Shown here: positions 14,981 through 22,371 of the stretch, one piece after another
Position numbering within the stretch: the stretch's first letter is position 1
How the letters are laid out: every line of letters starts with the position of its first letter
NCBI GenBank assembly: GCA_031283405.1
Contig: JAITBX010000068.1
Location: 1-26,868, forward strand
Direction: 5' to 3'
Source of the DNA: Burkholderiales bacterium
GTDB taxonomy: Bacteria > Pseudomonadota > Gammaproteobacteria > Burkholderiales > Casimicrobiaceae
DNA length: 26,868 bases
Position numbers and translations under genes: made by a program
Notes under the pieces: generated by a model
What the model was told of the DNA's origin: nothing
What the model saw: the letters and a program-made list of their open reading frames with translations, nothing else
The model's database searches: none

Positions 14981-15553
14981 CTACGCTTGGGGGGCGATGT
15001 CGATATAGCGAACATCGGCAACGGTGATTTCTTCGAGGCCGGCGGGCGTGCGCAGAATCACCGTATCGCCGACGCGAGAACGCAGCAGCGCTGCCGCCAT
15101 CGGCGACACCCAACTGATATGGCCGCGCGCCGGATCGAATTCATCGACGCCGACGATGGTGACAGTGCGTTCTTCGCCGCCGCTATCAACAATGTCCACC
15201 GTCGCGCCGAAATAAATCCGTTCGCTGTCGTCGCGTCGTTCCAACGGGTTGACGACCACCGCCTTGTCGAGCCGCTTGACCAGAAAACGAATGCGGCGGT
15301 CGATTTCGCGCAGGCGTTTCTTGCCGTAGATGTAATCGCCGTTCTCGGAACGGTCGCCGTTACCCGCCGCCCAGGAAACCGTCGCCACCAGCGCCGGTCG
15401 CTCGCTGCCGGTCAACCGGTCAAGCTCCGCTTTCAAGCGGGCGAAACCGGCGGGCGTCATGTAATTGGGGGCATGGGCGGGCAATGCCGGCGCCGACGCC
15501 AATTCCTCGTCGTCCTCGCTGTCCGATTCTTCGCGGGTAAAAGCCTTGTTCAT
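14981..15553 (-). CDS. greB: Transcription elongation factor GreB
   Basis: GreB enters the RNA polymerase secondary channel and stimulates cleavage of backtracked transcripts. The diagnostic stretch of the N-terminal coiled coil is present: WAAGNGDRSENGDYIYGKK, then RLREIDRRIRFL, with acidic tip residues. The C-terminal FKBP-like domain holds YFGATVDIVD, ISWVSPMAAALL and VGDTVILRTPAG. At 190 aa it exceeds E. coli GreB (158) because of an acidic N-terminal extension (EESDSEDDEE) of about 28 residues. AAGGA precedes the ATG at 15551-15553 and a TATAAT lies farther upstream. Confidence 0.95.
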   Translation of the reverse strand: MNKAFTREESDSEDDEELASAPALPAHAPNYMTPAGFARLKAELDRLTGSERPALVATVSWAAGNGDRSENGDYIYGKKRLREIDRRIRFLVKRLDKAVVVNPLERRDDSERIYFGATVDIVDSGGEERTVTIVGVDEFDPARGHISWVSPMAAALLRSRVGDTVILRTPAGLEEITVADVRYIDIAPQA

Positions 15554-15575
15554 TGTAGCGATCCTTGAATGAGAT

Positions 15576-15581
15576 ATTATA
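15576..15581 (-). promoter_or_regulatory. -10 box upstream of greB
   Basis: Perfect TATAAT on the minus strand 22 bases before the greB ATG. No clear -35 box stands at 16-18 bases, so the transcription start is uncertain and the leader would be very short (about 15 nt). Confidence 0.45.
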
Positions 15582-15604
15582 AACGGAGATGGGAAAAACG
15601 AATT

Positions 15605-15726
15605 TCCTGAATCCTGATACTGATACTAAATTGCAATCAAAAATTTAGAACAATTTTGGTTCAAATGAGCGCAAAGCTCCCCCTCTCCCGCCCCTTCGGG
15701 CACCCTCTCTCGCAAGAGGGAGAGGG
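15605..15726. repeat. E and A repeats upstream of btuC
   Basis: An E run (TGAATCCTGATACTGATACT, 15607-15626) is followed after 50 bases by a full A element (15677-15726) in the inverse orientation to the copies near 20120 and 25350. The A core is CTCTCCCGCCCCTTCGGG, then CTCTCTCGCAAGAGGGAGAG. Between them is AT-rich sequence without features. Confidence 0.7.
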
Positions 15727-15733
15727 AAGCGAA

Positions 15734-15763
15734 TGTACAGGCTTAAATCAAAAATGTTATAAG
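15734..15763 (+). promoter_or_regulatory. Possible promoter of btuCD
   Basis: TGTACA (15734-15739), eighteen bases, TATAAG (15758-15763). Fit is moderate (4/6 and 5/6). No cobalamin riboswitch is present between here and the btuC start. Confidence 0.4.
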
Positions 15764-15785
15764 ATCAGTTCGATTGCAAATTAGC

Positions 15786-15821
15786 ATGATCCCTGATTTC
15801 TGATGCCCGATGCCTGACGCC
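15786..15821. repeat. Family E repeat containing the btuC start codon
   Basis: Degenerate heptamers TGATCCCTGATTTCTGATG followed by CCCGATGCCTGACGCC. The ATG of btuC (15810-15812) lies in the last unit, and no ribosome site other than repeat sequence stands before it. Confidence 0.65.
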
Positions 15822-16835
15822 GCTACCTCTCCCTCTGCCCTCTCGCGTCAACGCCGCGCCTGGATCGTTTTGTCCGCGCTGGCGGCGCTGGCGCTGGCGG
15901 TGTTGCTGTTGGCGCTGTTGACCGGCAGCGTCAAGATTACGCTCTCCGAATTGTGGACAGGCTGGCGCGGCGGCAACGATACAGCGCTCGCCATCATTCG
16001 TGATTTGCGATTGCCGCGCGCGCTGGCGGCGTTTGCCTGTGGCGGTTTGCTGGCGCTGGCCGGCGCGATGATGCAATTATTGTTGCGCAACCCGCTGGCC
16101 GATCCTTATGTGCTGGGCGTGTCCGGCGGCGCGGCCGTCGGCGCGTTGTTGTCGTGGCTCATCGTGATGCCGTGGCTGCAAACGCCGTTGGCAGTTTTCG
16201 GCGCGTTGCTCTCGGCGCTGCTGGTGTGGTTCGGCGCGCGCCGCCGCAATGATGTTGCGCAAGAAATAGAGGCGGCGCAAGGAACCGCGCCGCGCTTGTT
16301 GTTGACCGGCGTTGTCGTCGCCGCCGGTTGGGGCGCGCTGATCGTGCTGCTGTTAAGCCTCGCGCCCGATGCGCAGTTGCGCAGCGCGTTGACCTGGCTG
16401 ATGGGCGATTTGTCCGGCGCGGCGATGCCGTGGACGGCGTGGATCGTGTTGGCGCTGACGTTGGCGCTGATCTGGCCGCAAGCGCGCAACTTGAATCAAC
16501 TGGCGTTTGGCAGCATTCACGCCGAAGCCTTGGGCGTGCCGCTCAAGCGAACGCAAGCGTGGCTCTACGGATTGGCGGCGCTGGCGACGGCAGCGGCTGT
16601 CGTTACGGCGGGCTGTTTGTCGTTCGTCGGCTTGATTGTGCCGCATGCGCTGCGTTTGTTGTTCGGCAACGACCAGCGCGTGTTGTTGCCCGCCTGCGTT
16701 CTCGGCGGCGGCGCGTTTCTGACGCTGGCCGACACCGCCGCGCGAACATGGGTTGCGCCGCAAGTTTTGCCGACGGGCGTGTTGACCGCGTTGATCGGCG
16801 TGCCGGTGTTTCTCTTTTTGCTGAGGCGAGCATGA
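15810..16835 (+). CDS. btuC: Vitamin B12 ABC transporter permease BtuC (FecCD family)
   Basis: BtuC forms the inner-membrane channel of the BtuCDF importer. The 341-residue protein has about ten helices. It shows the FecCD signatures RLPRALAAFACGGLLALAGAMMQ (in two halves), RNPLADPYVLGVSGGAA and, near the C-terminus, CLSFVGLIVPHALRLLFG, the loop that contacts the ATPase. B12 rather than siderophore specificity is inferred from the btuB/btuF genes and their cobalamin riboswitch 2-6 kb away. The first residues MPDAATSP come from an E-type repeat, so the native start may have been altered. Its stop overlaps btuD by ATGA. Confidence 0.87.
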   Translation: MPDAATSPSALSRQRRAWIVLSALAALALAVLLLALLTGSVKITLSELWTGWRGGNDTALAIIRDLRLPRALAAFACGGLLALAGAMMQLLLRNPLADPYVLGVSGGAAVGALLSWLIVMPWLQTPLAVFGALLSALLVWFGARRRNDVAQEIEAAQGTAPRLLLTGVVVAAGWGALIVLLLSLAPDAQLRSALTWLMGDLSGAAMPWTAWIVLALTLALIWPQARNLNQLAFGSIHAEALGVPLKRTQAWLYGLAALATAAAVVTAGCLSFVGLIVPHALRLLFGNDQRVLLPACVLGGGAFLTLADTAARTWVAPQVLPTGVLTALIGVPVFLFLLRRA

Positions 16836-17680
16836 GCGCCACGGTGTTGCGAGTACGCGAGCTGACGGTGCAGCGCGGCAAGCGCATCTTGTGCGAAGCG
16901 TTGTCGTTTGACGTGCAGCCGAGCGATTGCTGGGTCATCATCGGCCAGAACGGCGCGGGAAAAAGCACGCTGTTGCTGACGCTGGCGGGATTGTTGCCGT
17001 CGGCACGAGACAACATCGAAGGCAACATCAACTACTCGGAAAAACCGTTGTCGTCGTTAAGCGCGCTCGAGCGCGCCCGCTATCGCGCCTTTCTCGCTTC
17101 GCAACAAAGCGATGCGTTCAGCGCCACCGTATTTGACGCGGTATTAGCGGGCAGGCATCCGCACTTGGCGCGGAATCTTTGGCAATGGGAAAGCGCTGAT
17201 GATGTTGCCGCGACAGAAGCGGCGTTGATGAGTTTGAAACTGGAAGCGCTGACAACGCGCGATGTGCGCACACTCTCCGCCGGAGAGCGGCAGCGCGTCG
17301 CGCTGGCGGCAACGCTGGCGCAAGCGCCGTCTCTGTATCTGCTCGACGAACCGGCAAGCCATCTCGATCCGGCACAACAAATCGAAGCTCTCGACACCGT
17401 GCTCGCCCATGCTCGCCAACAACGCGCCGCCGTGGTGATGGCTTTGCACGAACTGCATCTGGCGACGCGCTACGCCGATCATGTGATTCTGCTCGGCAAT
17501 AAAAACACGCGAGCGCAAACCGGAACCGCCGCCGAAATGTTGACGGCAGAAAATTTATCAACGCTGTTCGGCGCGAACATGGCGACGCTCGAAGGCAATG
17601 GACTCAAAAGTTTTGTGCCTGACAGAAGTCAGGCATCAGGTATCGGGAATCAGCGATCAGAACAAACGCAGGGCGGATAG
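16832..17680 (+). CDS. btuD: Vitamin B12 ABC transporter ATPase BtuD
   Basis: The cytoplasmic ATPase partner of BtuC. Walker A GQNGAGKST is at residues 38-46, the signature LSAGER at 148-153, Walker B LYLLDEP at 168-174 and the H-loop His in MALHELHLA. Length is 282 aa. The ATG at 16832 overlaps the btuC stop (ATGA), so translation is coupled. A longer open frame reaching back to 16328 inside btuC is a shadow. The last roughly 20 residues (SQASGIGNQRSEQTQGG) are coded by an E-type repeat and are probably not native; family members end near the SFVP motif just before it. Confidence 0.93.
   Translation: MSATVLRVRELTVQRGKRILCEALSFDVQPSDCWVIIGQNGAGKSTLLLTLAGLLPSARDNIEGNINYSEKPLSSLSALERARYRAFLASQQSDAFSATVFDAVLAGRHPHLARNLWQWESADDVAATEAALMSLKLEALTTRDVRTLSAGERQRVALAATLAQAPSLYLLDEPASHLDPAQQIEALDTVLAHARQQRAAVVMALHELHLATRYADHVILLGNKNTRAQTGTAAEMLTAENLSTLFGANMATLEGNGLKSFVPDRSQASGIGNQRSEQTQGG
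17619..17660. repeat. Family E repeat at the 3' end of btuD
   Basis: CTGACAGAAGTCAGGCATCAGGTATCGGGAATCAGCGATCAG, here cited in parts: a CTGAC-AGAA-GTCAG hairpin (17620-17632), then TATCGGGAATCAGCGATCAG. It is read in frame as the BtuD tail. Confidence 0.65.
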
Positions 17681-18031
17681 CTCGCTACGCGGGGCATCAC
17701 CCGCCGTTTCCATTGCCCGGCGAATGGCGGTTGGCCTTATCCGCCTACGCGAGTTGATGCCACTTTCAGCGCCAAAGGCGCGTTTCATCATAGCCCAGCC
17801 CGCAGGGCTGGGTAGGGGGAGAAAAACACGCAGACTGAAAGCTCGCGTTATCATTCATTGCTTCTTGTGTTTTTAGCACGAGATTGATAAGGTGAAATGA
17901 TGCGACGGAATAACACGAGCCTTCAGCTCGCTGATACTTGAAAACGCCACTGCAACCTATGGCTTCGCCATAGGCCGTGGTGACGCGCGCCCTTGGCGCG
18001 GTTTGAATAAAAGCATTCAGGATTCACATCA
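17681..18031. other. Gene-free stretch holding a cluster of hairpins
   Basis: No credible gene. Visible structures are: a REP-like segment GGCGGTTGGCCTTATCCGCC (about 17724-17743); CCCAGCCC-GCA-GGGCTGGG-type palindrome (about 17795-17815); CGAGC-CTTCA-GCTCG (17916-17930); the perfect CCTATGGC-TTC-GCCATAGG (17956-17974); and GCGCGCCCTTGGCGCGG (about 17984-18002). It lies between the converging btuD and DUF4253-like genes, so some may act as terminators, but none has a proper T-run. Confidence 0.55.
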
Positions 18032-18787
18032 TCAATCCCACCAAAAATACCAGTGCTTTGAGTTTTGCAACGTTGCGGCCAGTTGGGCAAGCGTTCCCAC
18101 TCCCTGTAATACGATATCCTTGCAATAAAAAAATTGTTCGCGAGCCAGCGCCAGTACAGCTTCCCTGCTTTGAGGCGGGCGCGAAACGAACATTTCAATC
18201 ACATCGTCAGTAACGGCATAAACTTTCAAGCCGTATTTCTCATCCCAATAACGCCAGATAGCAACGTGCTCTTCAGGCGGCGGGCAATTGTTCCAGTTGC
18301 CGAGTTTCAAATAGGCTGGAATTTCGTGAAAAGTTGCTGTCGGAATTTTGGCAATGAATACCTCTCCAAGAGGCTTGCCGCCTCATCCGGCAAGATGTAC
18401 GGAAGGCGTTATCGGTTTCGGCGCGGAAAGCGGCCACTCGCCTTCCAGTTCTGGTGAACCGAGTTCCGCCATGCAGTCGTAATCGTTTTCATATCTGATC
18501 CACAGCGCCGGTATATCAATGGTCAGCCCTTGCCGCACAATATCTTCCACCAGAAAATCGCCAAATTCGGAATTTCTCCGAATGATTTCGGCGCGTTCGG
18601 CTTCGTCACGGCTACCGATCACTATGGCCGAACAGCCCTCGCCTTGCCACTGCCGTTGGTATTCATCCCATTTATCCAAGACATCCTTCCCGGAAACGGA
18701 AACGAGTGGATAAACAAATTCAGGAGGTGCAGCATCTTTCAATCCGGCAGTGTCTTTTTTGCCGAACCAGGTGTCGAGAAAACTCAT
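18032..18787 (-). pseudogene. DUF4253-like protein with one in-frame stop codon
   Basis: The N-terminal part (18383-18787) starts MSFLDTWFGKKD and ends HLAG at a TGA (18383-18385). The same frame continues without shift as GGKPLGEVFIAKIPTATF, then PAYLKLGNWNNCPPPEEHVA, VYAVTDDVIEMFVSRPP and KHWYFWWD, the usual end of DUF4253 proteins. With the TGA read through, the protein has 251 codons, about the family's length. GAGG precedes the ATG. The stop sits in a 21-bp palindrome, CTTGCCG-GATGAGG-CGGCAAG. Function of the family is unknown. It may be a pseudogene, a sequencing error, or a case of readthrough; I favour a pseudogene created by a small insertion. Confidence 0.7.
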
Positions 18788-18923
18788 AGCTATCTACCTC
18801 ATCCAAGCGAATTCCATTTTTGGAAACTAAAACCATCTCACACAGATTGCAGATTAACCTAACAAATATAATTTCTCTATAAAACCATCGCCCTCATAAA
18901 TAAATTTTTCGCCCTTTTCGCGC

Positions 18924-20276
18924 TTATCTGTTCCCTGACTCCCGATACCTGATCCCTGACACCTGAACCCCCTCACACAACGCCGCCATTCCTTCCGCGA
19001 AGCGCGGGCCGGGGCGATGCAGCAAATCGGGGTCGATGCGAATGAACGCTTGACGGCGCACGGCAGGAATTTGCGGCCAGCGCTGCCACTCTTCTTTCCA
19101 GTGCGCAAAATCTTTTTCGGACGCGCCCATGAGAATCACTTGCGGCTGCGCTTCGATAACCGCTTCGCGTGAAACGATCGGCGACGGCGAGGTCAGCGAC
19201 GCGAAGATGTTGCGACCGCCGCAACGAGTGATCGCCTGATCGATCAGGCTACCGCCGCCTGCTGTATAAAGCGGCGGGTTCCACAGTTGGTAAAACACGG
19301 TGAGCGGCGCGACGGGTTTGCGACCGACGCATTTTTGACTCCTACCTCCTCTCGCTGGCGGCGCTTCGACAAGCTCAGCATGCGCGGAAGGGTGACCGTA
19401 GGGGACGCCGCCCTCGGCGTCCCGTCGGGTAGGAGAGGGTGAAAGCGCTTCAGATATTGCCCTCCCCCCCACCCCTCTCCCGCAAGCGGACGAGGGGAGT
19501 TTTGTGCTTGCTTGAGTTGAAACCGCTCCAAGAGCAACAGAGGCGGTAATCGCTTTCAATCGCGCGCGATACCGTTGCGCGGCAGCGCGAGCCTCTTCTT
19601 CGTGACCGCTCAAAACGCCGAGCGCTTCGATGTCGTCGGCGATGGCTTCGGGCGTCGGCGCGTCGGCAACGTACACGGCGATGCGCAAAGTTTGCAGCGT
19701 TTGTCGTTGCGCGGCGGAAAGCCAGGACGGCGAAACGATCAGCGAAGGTTTCAACGCAATGATGCGTTCGAGGTCGAGTGCGTTGGCGTTGCCGATCACC
19801 GGCAAGGTTTTGACGGCGGGCGGTGCGTCGGAATGCTCGGACACCGCGATCAGTTGCGCGCCCGCGCCGGTAGCGAACACGAGTTCGGCGGCGTGCGGCG
19901 ACAGCGTGATGATGCGTTGCGCCGCTGTCGCCAGCGTGACGATGTTGCCGCGCGTGTCGTTGACGGTCAACGCGGCGCCAGCGTTGACGCTCCACAGAAG
20001 CGCGAGCAGAGCAAACAGGTTGCAAACTCCCAGCCTTCGGCTATCCTTTGGGCGTTGTTTAAGGCAACTTTGATTCAATCCTGTATATTTTTCCCCCTCT
20101 CCCGCTTGCGGGAGAGGGGGCCCCGAAGGGGCGGGAGAGGGCAGCAAAGCGTCAAATATCTCCCTCTCCCCCACCCCTCTCCCGCAAGCGGGAGAGGGGC
20201 TTCTGACACCACTCTCGCAGGAAAGGAGTCGAAGGAAAAGAAGCAAACCAACAAAAATATTTTTTTGAAAACGCAT
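18924..20276 (-). CDS. btuF: Periplasmic vitamin B12-binding protein BtuF with in-frame repeat insertions
   Basis: BtuF carries cobalamin from the outer-membrane receptor to BtuCD. Recognisable blocks are RIITLSPHAAELVFATGAG, the ALDLERIIALKPSLIVSPSW region, TRCGGRNIF, SREAVIEAQPQVILMG and IDPDLLHRPGPRFAEG, in the order seen in E. coli BtuF. The ATG at 20274-20276 overlaps the btuB stop as TAATG, which suggests reinitiation; it opens MRFQKNIFVGLLLFLRLLS. About 50 residues of A-repeat sequence then separate this from a second hydrophobic stretch (NLFALLALLWSVNAGA). Another 60 residues of repeat interrupt the protein at 19326-19505, and the tail GIRYRESGNR is E repeat. The total of 450 aa far exceeds the usual 270 or so. 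A downstream start near 20075 is possible. Confidence 0.82.
   Translation of the reverse strand: MRFQKNIFVGLLLFLRLLSCESGVRSPSPACGRGVGEREIFDALLPSPAPSGPPLPQAGEGEKYTGLNQSCLKQRPKDSRRLGVCNLFALLALLWSVNAGAALTVNDTRGNIVTLATAAQRIITLSPHAAELVFATGAGAQLIAVSEHSDAPPAVKTLPVIGNANALDLERIIALKPSLIVSPSWLSAAQRQTLQTLRIAVYVADAPTPEAIADDIEALGVLSGHEEEARAAAQRYRARLKAITASVALGAVSTQASTKLPSSACGRGVGGRAISEALSPSPTRRDAEGGVPYGHPSAHAELVEAPPARGGRSQKCVGRKPVAPLTVFYQLWNPPLYTAGGGSLIDQAITRCGGRNIFASLTSPSPIVSREAVIEAQPQVILMGASEKDFAHWKEEWQRWPQIPAVRRQAFIRIDPDLLHRPGPRFAEGMAALCEGVQVSGIRYRESGNR
18930..18970. repeat. Family E repeat at the 3' end of btuF
   Basis: TCCCTGACTCCCGATACC followed by TGATCCCTGACACCTGAACC: five or six degenerate 7-8-base units. 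On the minus strand they encode VSGIRYRESGNR, the C-terminal tail of BtuF. Confidence 0.7.
19326..19505. repeat. Composite repeat module (A + B + fourth motif) inserted in frame within btuF
   Basis: On the minus strand the order is: an A element (19460-19499, CTCGTCCGCTTGCGGGAGAG core), a B palindrome (19398-19424, GGGACGCCGAGGGCGGCGTCCCC core), a GCTGAGCTTGTCGAAGC motif (about 19364-19380), then GAGGAGGTAGGAGTCAAAAATG. The stretch is open in the btuF frame and adds roughly 60 codons (LPSSACGRGVGG, RRDAEGGVPYG, HAELVEAPPA). It falls where BtuF homologues have a short link between the residues RLKAI and VAPLTVFYQ. Exact borders are estimated. Confidence 0.8.
20092..20201. repeat. Two family A repeats in the 5' part of btuF
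   Basis: A full A element (20094-20141: CCCCTCTCCCGCTTGCGGG core, then GCCCCGAAGGGGCGGGAGAG) is followed by a shorter copy (20161-20200: CCCTCTCCCCCACCCCTC, then CGCAAGCGGGAGAGGGG). Both are read through in frame in btuF, giving SPSPACGRGVG and PLPQAGEGE in the deduced protein. Confidence 0.8.
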
Positions 20277-22168
20277 TACCATCGTCCGCGAACTCCGCAC
20301 ATGATTTGCGCGCCGCCGGTGGCGTAATCGGCGGCGAGTTGGTAATCCTTGTTGAACACGTTGTTGAGATGCGCGAACCAGGTCAGCGCGGCAACATCGG
20401 AAACCGGAGGACTCCATTCGACAACGAGATTGACGACGCCGTAACCGCCGAGCCGCACAGTGTTGGCGGCATCGTCATAACGCTTGCTGCCGGCGACGAT
20501 ATTGACGGCGCTGTAAACCGTGCCGATGGTTTTGCTGACGGTGATGCTGCCGTAAGTTTGCGCGCGGCGCGGCAGCCACGCGCCGGTTTCTTTATTCTTC
20601 GGCGATTGCCGGTCGATGGAGCTGGCGACGCCGAAGTCGTAAAAATTAAAATTGCCCGCCAGTGTAACACCTCGCAGTTGCGCGCGATCAATGTTTTCGG
20701 GGCGGCACACGCCGGTATCGTGACAGGTGAAAACGATCAAATCACGAACGCGATTTTCCCAAACCGTCGCGCTCCATTCGCCGCGCAACGCGCCCCAGTT
20801 CACGGTGTGACGCAAGCCTCCCTCGATGCTGCGGCCTTTTTCGGGGGCGAGATCGGGATTGGAGTAACCGGGAAAATAAAGATCGTTGAAGGTCGGCGCT
20901 TTGAACGCGGTAGCGGCGCCGACAGTCAGTTGCCAGCCAGGGACGATGCGATAACCGTAATTCAAACCGCCGTTGGTTTGGCCGCCGTATTGTGAGGAGT
21001 GATCGTAACGACCGGACAGTTGCAGCGAATGTTTGTCGTACTGCCAGCGATAGCTGCCGGTGAAGGAATGGGTGTTGCGAGTGTCGGCGTTGTATTCGGT
21101 GGTGCTGTCGAGTTGTTGTTCGTCGCGTTCGAGTGCGAGCAAGAACGAACTGCCGGTAATCCAGCGCGCGAGATTGAATTCGTTTTGCCAGAAATATTGC
21201 CGCTCGATCGTGCGATAAAGATACGTGTCGCCGCCGCTTTGCGTTTGCGAATCGTTGTGCATTTCCGAAAGCTGCCAGCGCGTTTGCCAGAAGCCGTTCA
21301 GGCGATCCGCGCCGGCCAGCCGCGCCTGCGTGAACTGCGTGCGGGTGCGGTCATCATCGGTGGGACTGGCATCAATCTGCGCATCCATCGCGTCGCGCAA
21401 GAATGAAAAGGTGACGCGATGATCGTCGTTGGGCGCAAACTCCAATGAAGCGCGTTGATGGTCGTTGCGATAGCCGTCGCGATCGGGATTGTAGCTGTAG
21501 TTATCGGGGTTCGTGATGGCGTTGAAGCCGCGACTGTATTCCGTGCCCGCGCCAATCGCCCAGCGGAAAGGCCCTTGCGATCCCGACGCGCTGACGTTGC
21601 CGTTGCACGCATGGTAAGTGCCGCACGCCGTATCCGCCGCCAGCGACAACGGTTTGGCCGACGCTTTTTTGGTGAAGATTTGCACGACACCGCCCAGCGC
21701 ATTGGCACCGTACAACATCGACGCTGCGCCGCGCAAAATTTCGATGTGCTCGATGTCGGCCAACGGAATGGTTTCGAGCGAGGACGAACCGGTGGACAAT
21801 GAAGCCGTGCGCACGCCGTCGATCAATACCAGCACATGGCCGCTGTTGGTTCCGCGCAAAAAGAGGCTGGCAACAGCGCCGGAGCCGCCGTAACGGGCGA
21901 TTTCGACGCCGGGCTGGCGCGCCAGCAAATCGGGAAGCGAACCGGCACCGCTGCGGGCGATGGCTTTTTCGTCGATCACCGTGATGTCGGCAAGCGTGTC
22001 TTCAGCGGGCGCGGACATTCGGGAAGGCGTGATGACGATGGTCAACGGCTCATCATTGGCGTTCGATGAAGCGTTTTGCGCCAGAGCGACCGGAGAGAGT
22101 AGCGCTCCGAAGATAACGGTTATAGGAAAAGACGGCCTGCTCGAAAATTTAATGAATACAGCAAACAT
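20276..22168 (-). CDS. btuB: TonB-dependent cobalamin receptor BtuB
   Basis: BtuB takes up vitamin B12 across the outer membrane with energy from TonB. The 630-residue protein has a signal peptide ending about residue 30 (ALLSPVALA), a TonB-box-like LTIVITP near residues 42-48, and a plug domain with LPDLLARQPGVEI, SLFLRGTNSGHVLVLIDG and the closing IEILRGAASMLYGANALGG. A 22-strand barrel follows, ending with the C-terminal aromatic Trp. I chose the ATG at 22166-22168 because AGAGGA stands 5 bases upstream; the open frame upstream to 22279 lies in the leader. A cobalamin riboswitch precedes it, and btuF follows with a TAATG overlap. Confidence 0.95.
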   Translation of the reverse strand: MFAVFIKFSSRPSFPITVIFGALLSPVALAQNASSNANDEPLTIVITPSRMSAPAEDTLADITVIDEKAIARSGAGSLPDLLARQPGVEIARYGGSGAVASLFLRGTNSGHVLVLIDGVRTASLSTGSSSLETIPLADIEHIEILRGAASMLYGANALGGVVQIFTKKASAKPLSLAADTACGTYHACNGNVSASGSQGPFRWAIGAGTEYSRGFNAITNPDNYSYNPDRDGYRNDHQRASLEFAPNDDHRVTFSFLRDAMDAQIDASPTDDDRTRTQFTQARLAGADRLNGFWQTRWQLSEMHNDSQTQSGGDTYLYRTIERQYFWQNEFNLARWITGSSFLLALERDEQQLDSTTEYNADTRNTHSFTGSYRWQYDKHSLQLSGRYDHSSQYGGQTNGGLNYGYRIVPGWQLTVGAATAFKAPTFNDLYFPGYSNPDLAPEKGRSIEGGLRHTVNWGALRGEWSATVWENRVRDLIVFTCHDTGVCRPENIDRAQLRGVTLAGNFNFYDFGVASSIDRQSPKNKETGAWLPRRAQTYGSITVSKTIGTVYSAVNIVAGSKRYDDAANTVRLGGYGVVNLVVEWSPPVSDVAALTWFAHLNNVFNKDYQLAADYATGGAQIMCGVRGRW

Positions 22169-22371
22169 CGGTTCCTCTGAACAAGCGCATCGCTTTGTTG
22201 TTCTGTTTCTCAACGCTGTGTTGCTCAAGGAACCGGATCGGAGTTGCGCGGAATGATGCGCGTTCGCATGGCTTTGCACAAATCACAAAGCAAACACGAA
22301 ACGAGCGCAAAAACCGCGCACAACTCAGGGTCTCAGGCGACGCCCTCCGCATCACAACGACTGTTGTTTCA

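Noticed and set aside
15554..15809. A second cobalamin riboswitch before btuC
   Set aside because: None of the B12-box or GCCCCCGCAACGG core sequences is present.
18930..18970. Family E runs as a CRISPR array
   Set aside because: Units are 7-8 bases, contiguous and degenerate, with no unique spacers and no cas genes.
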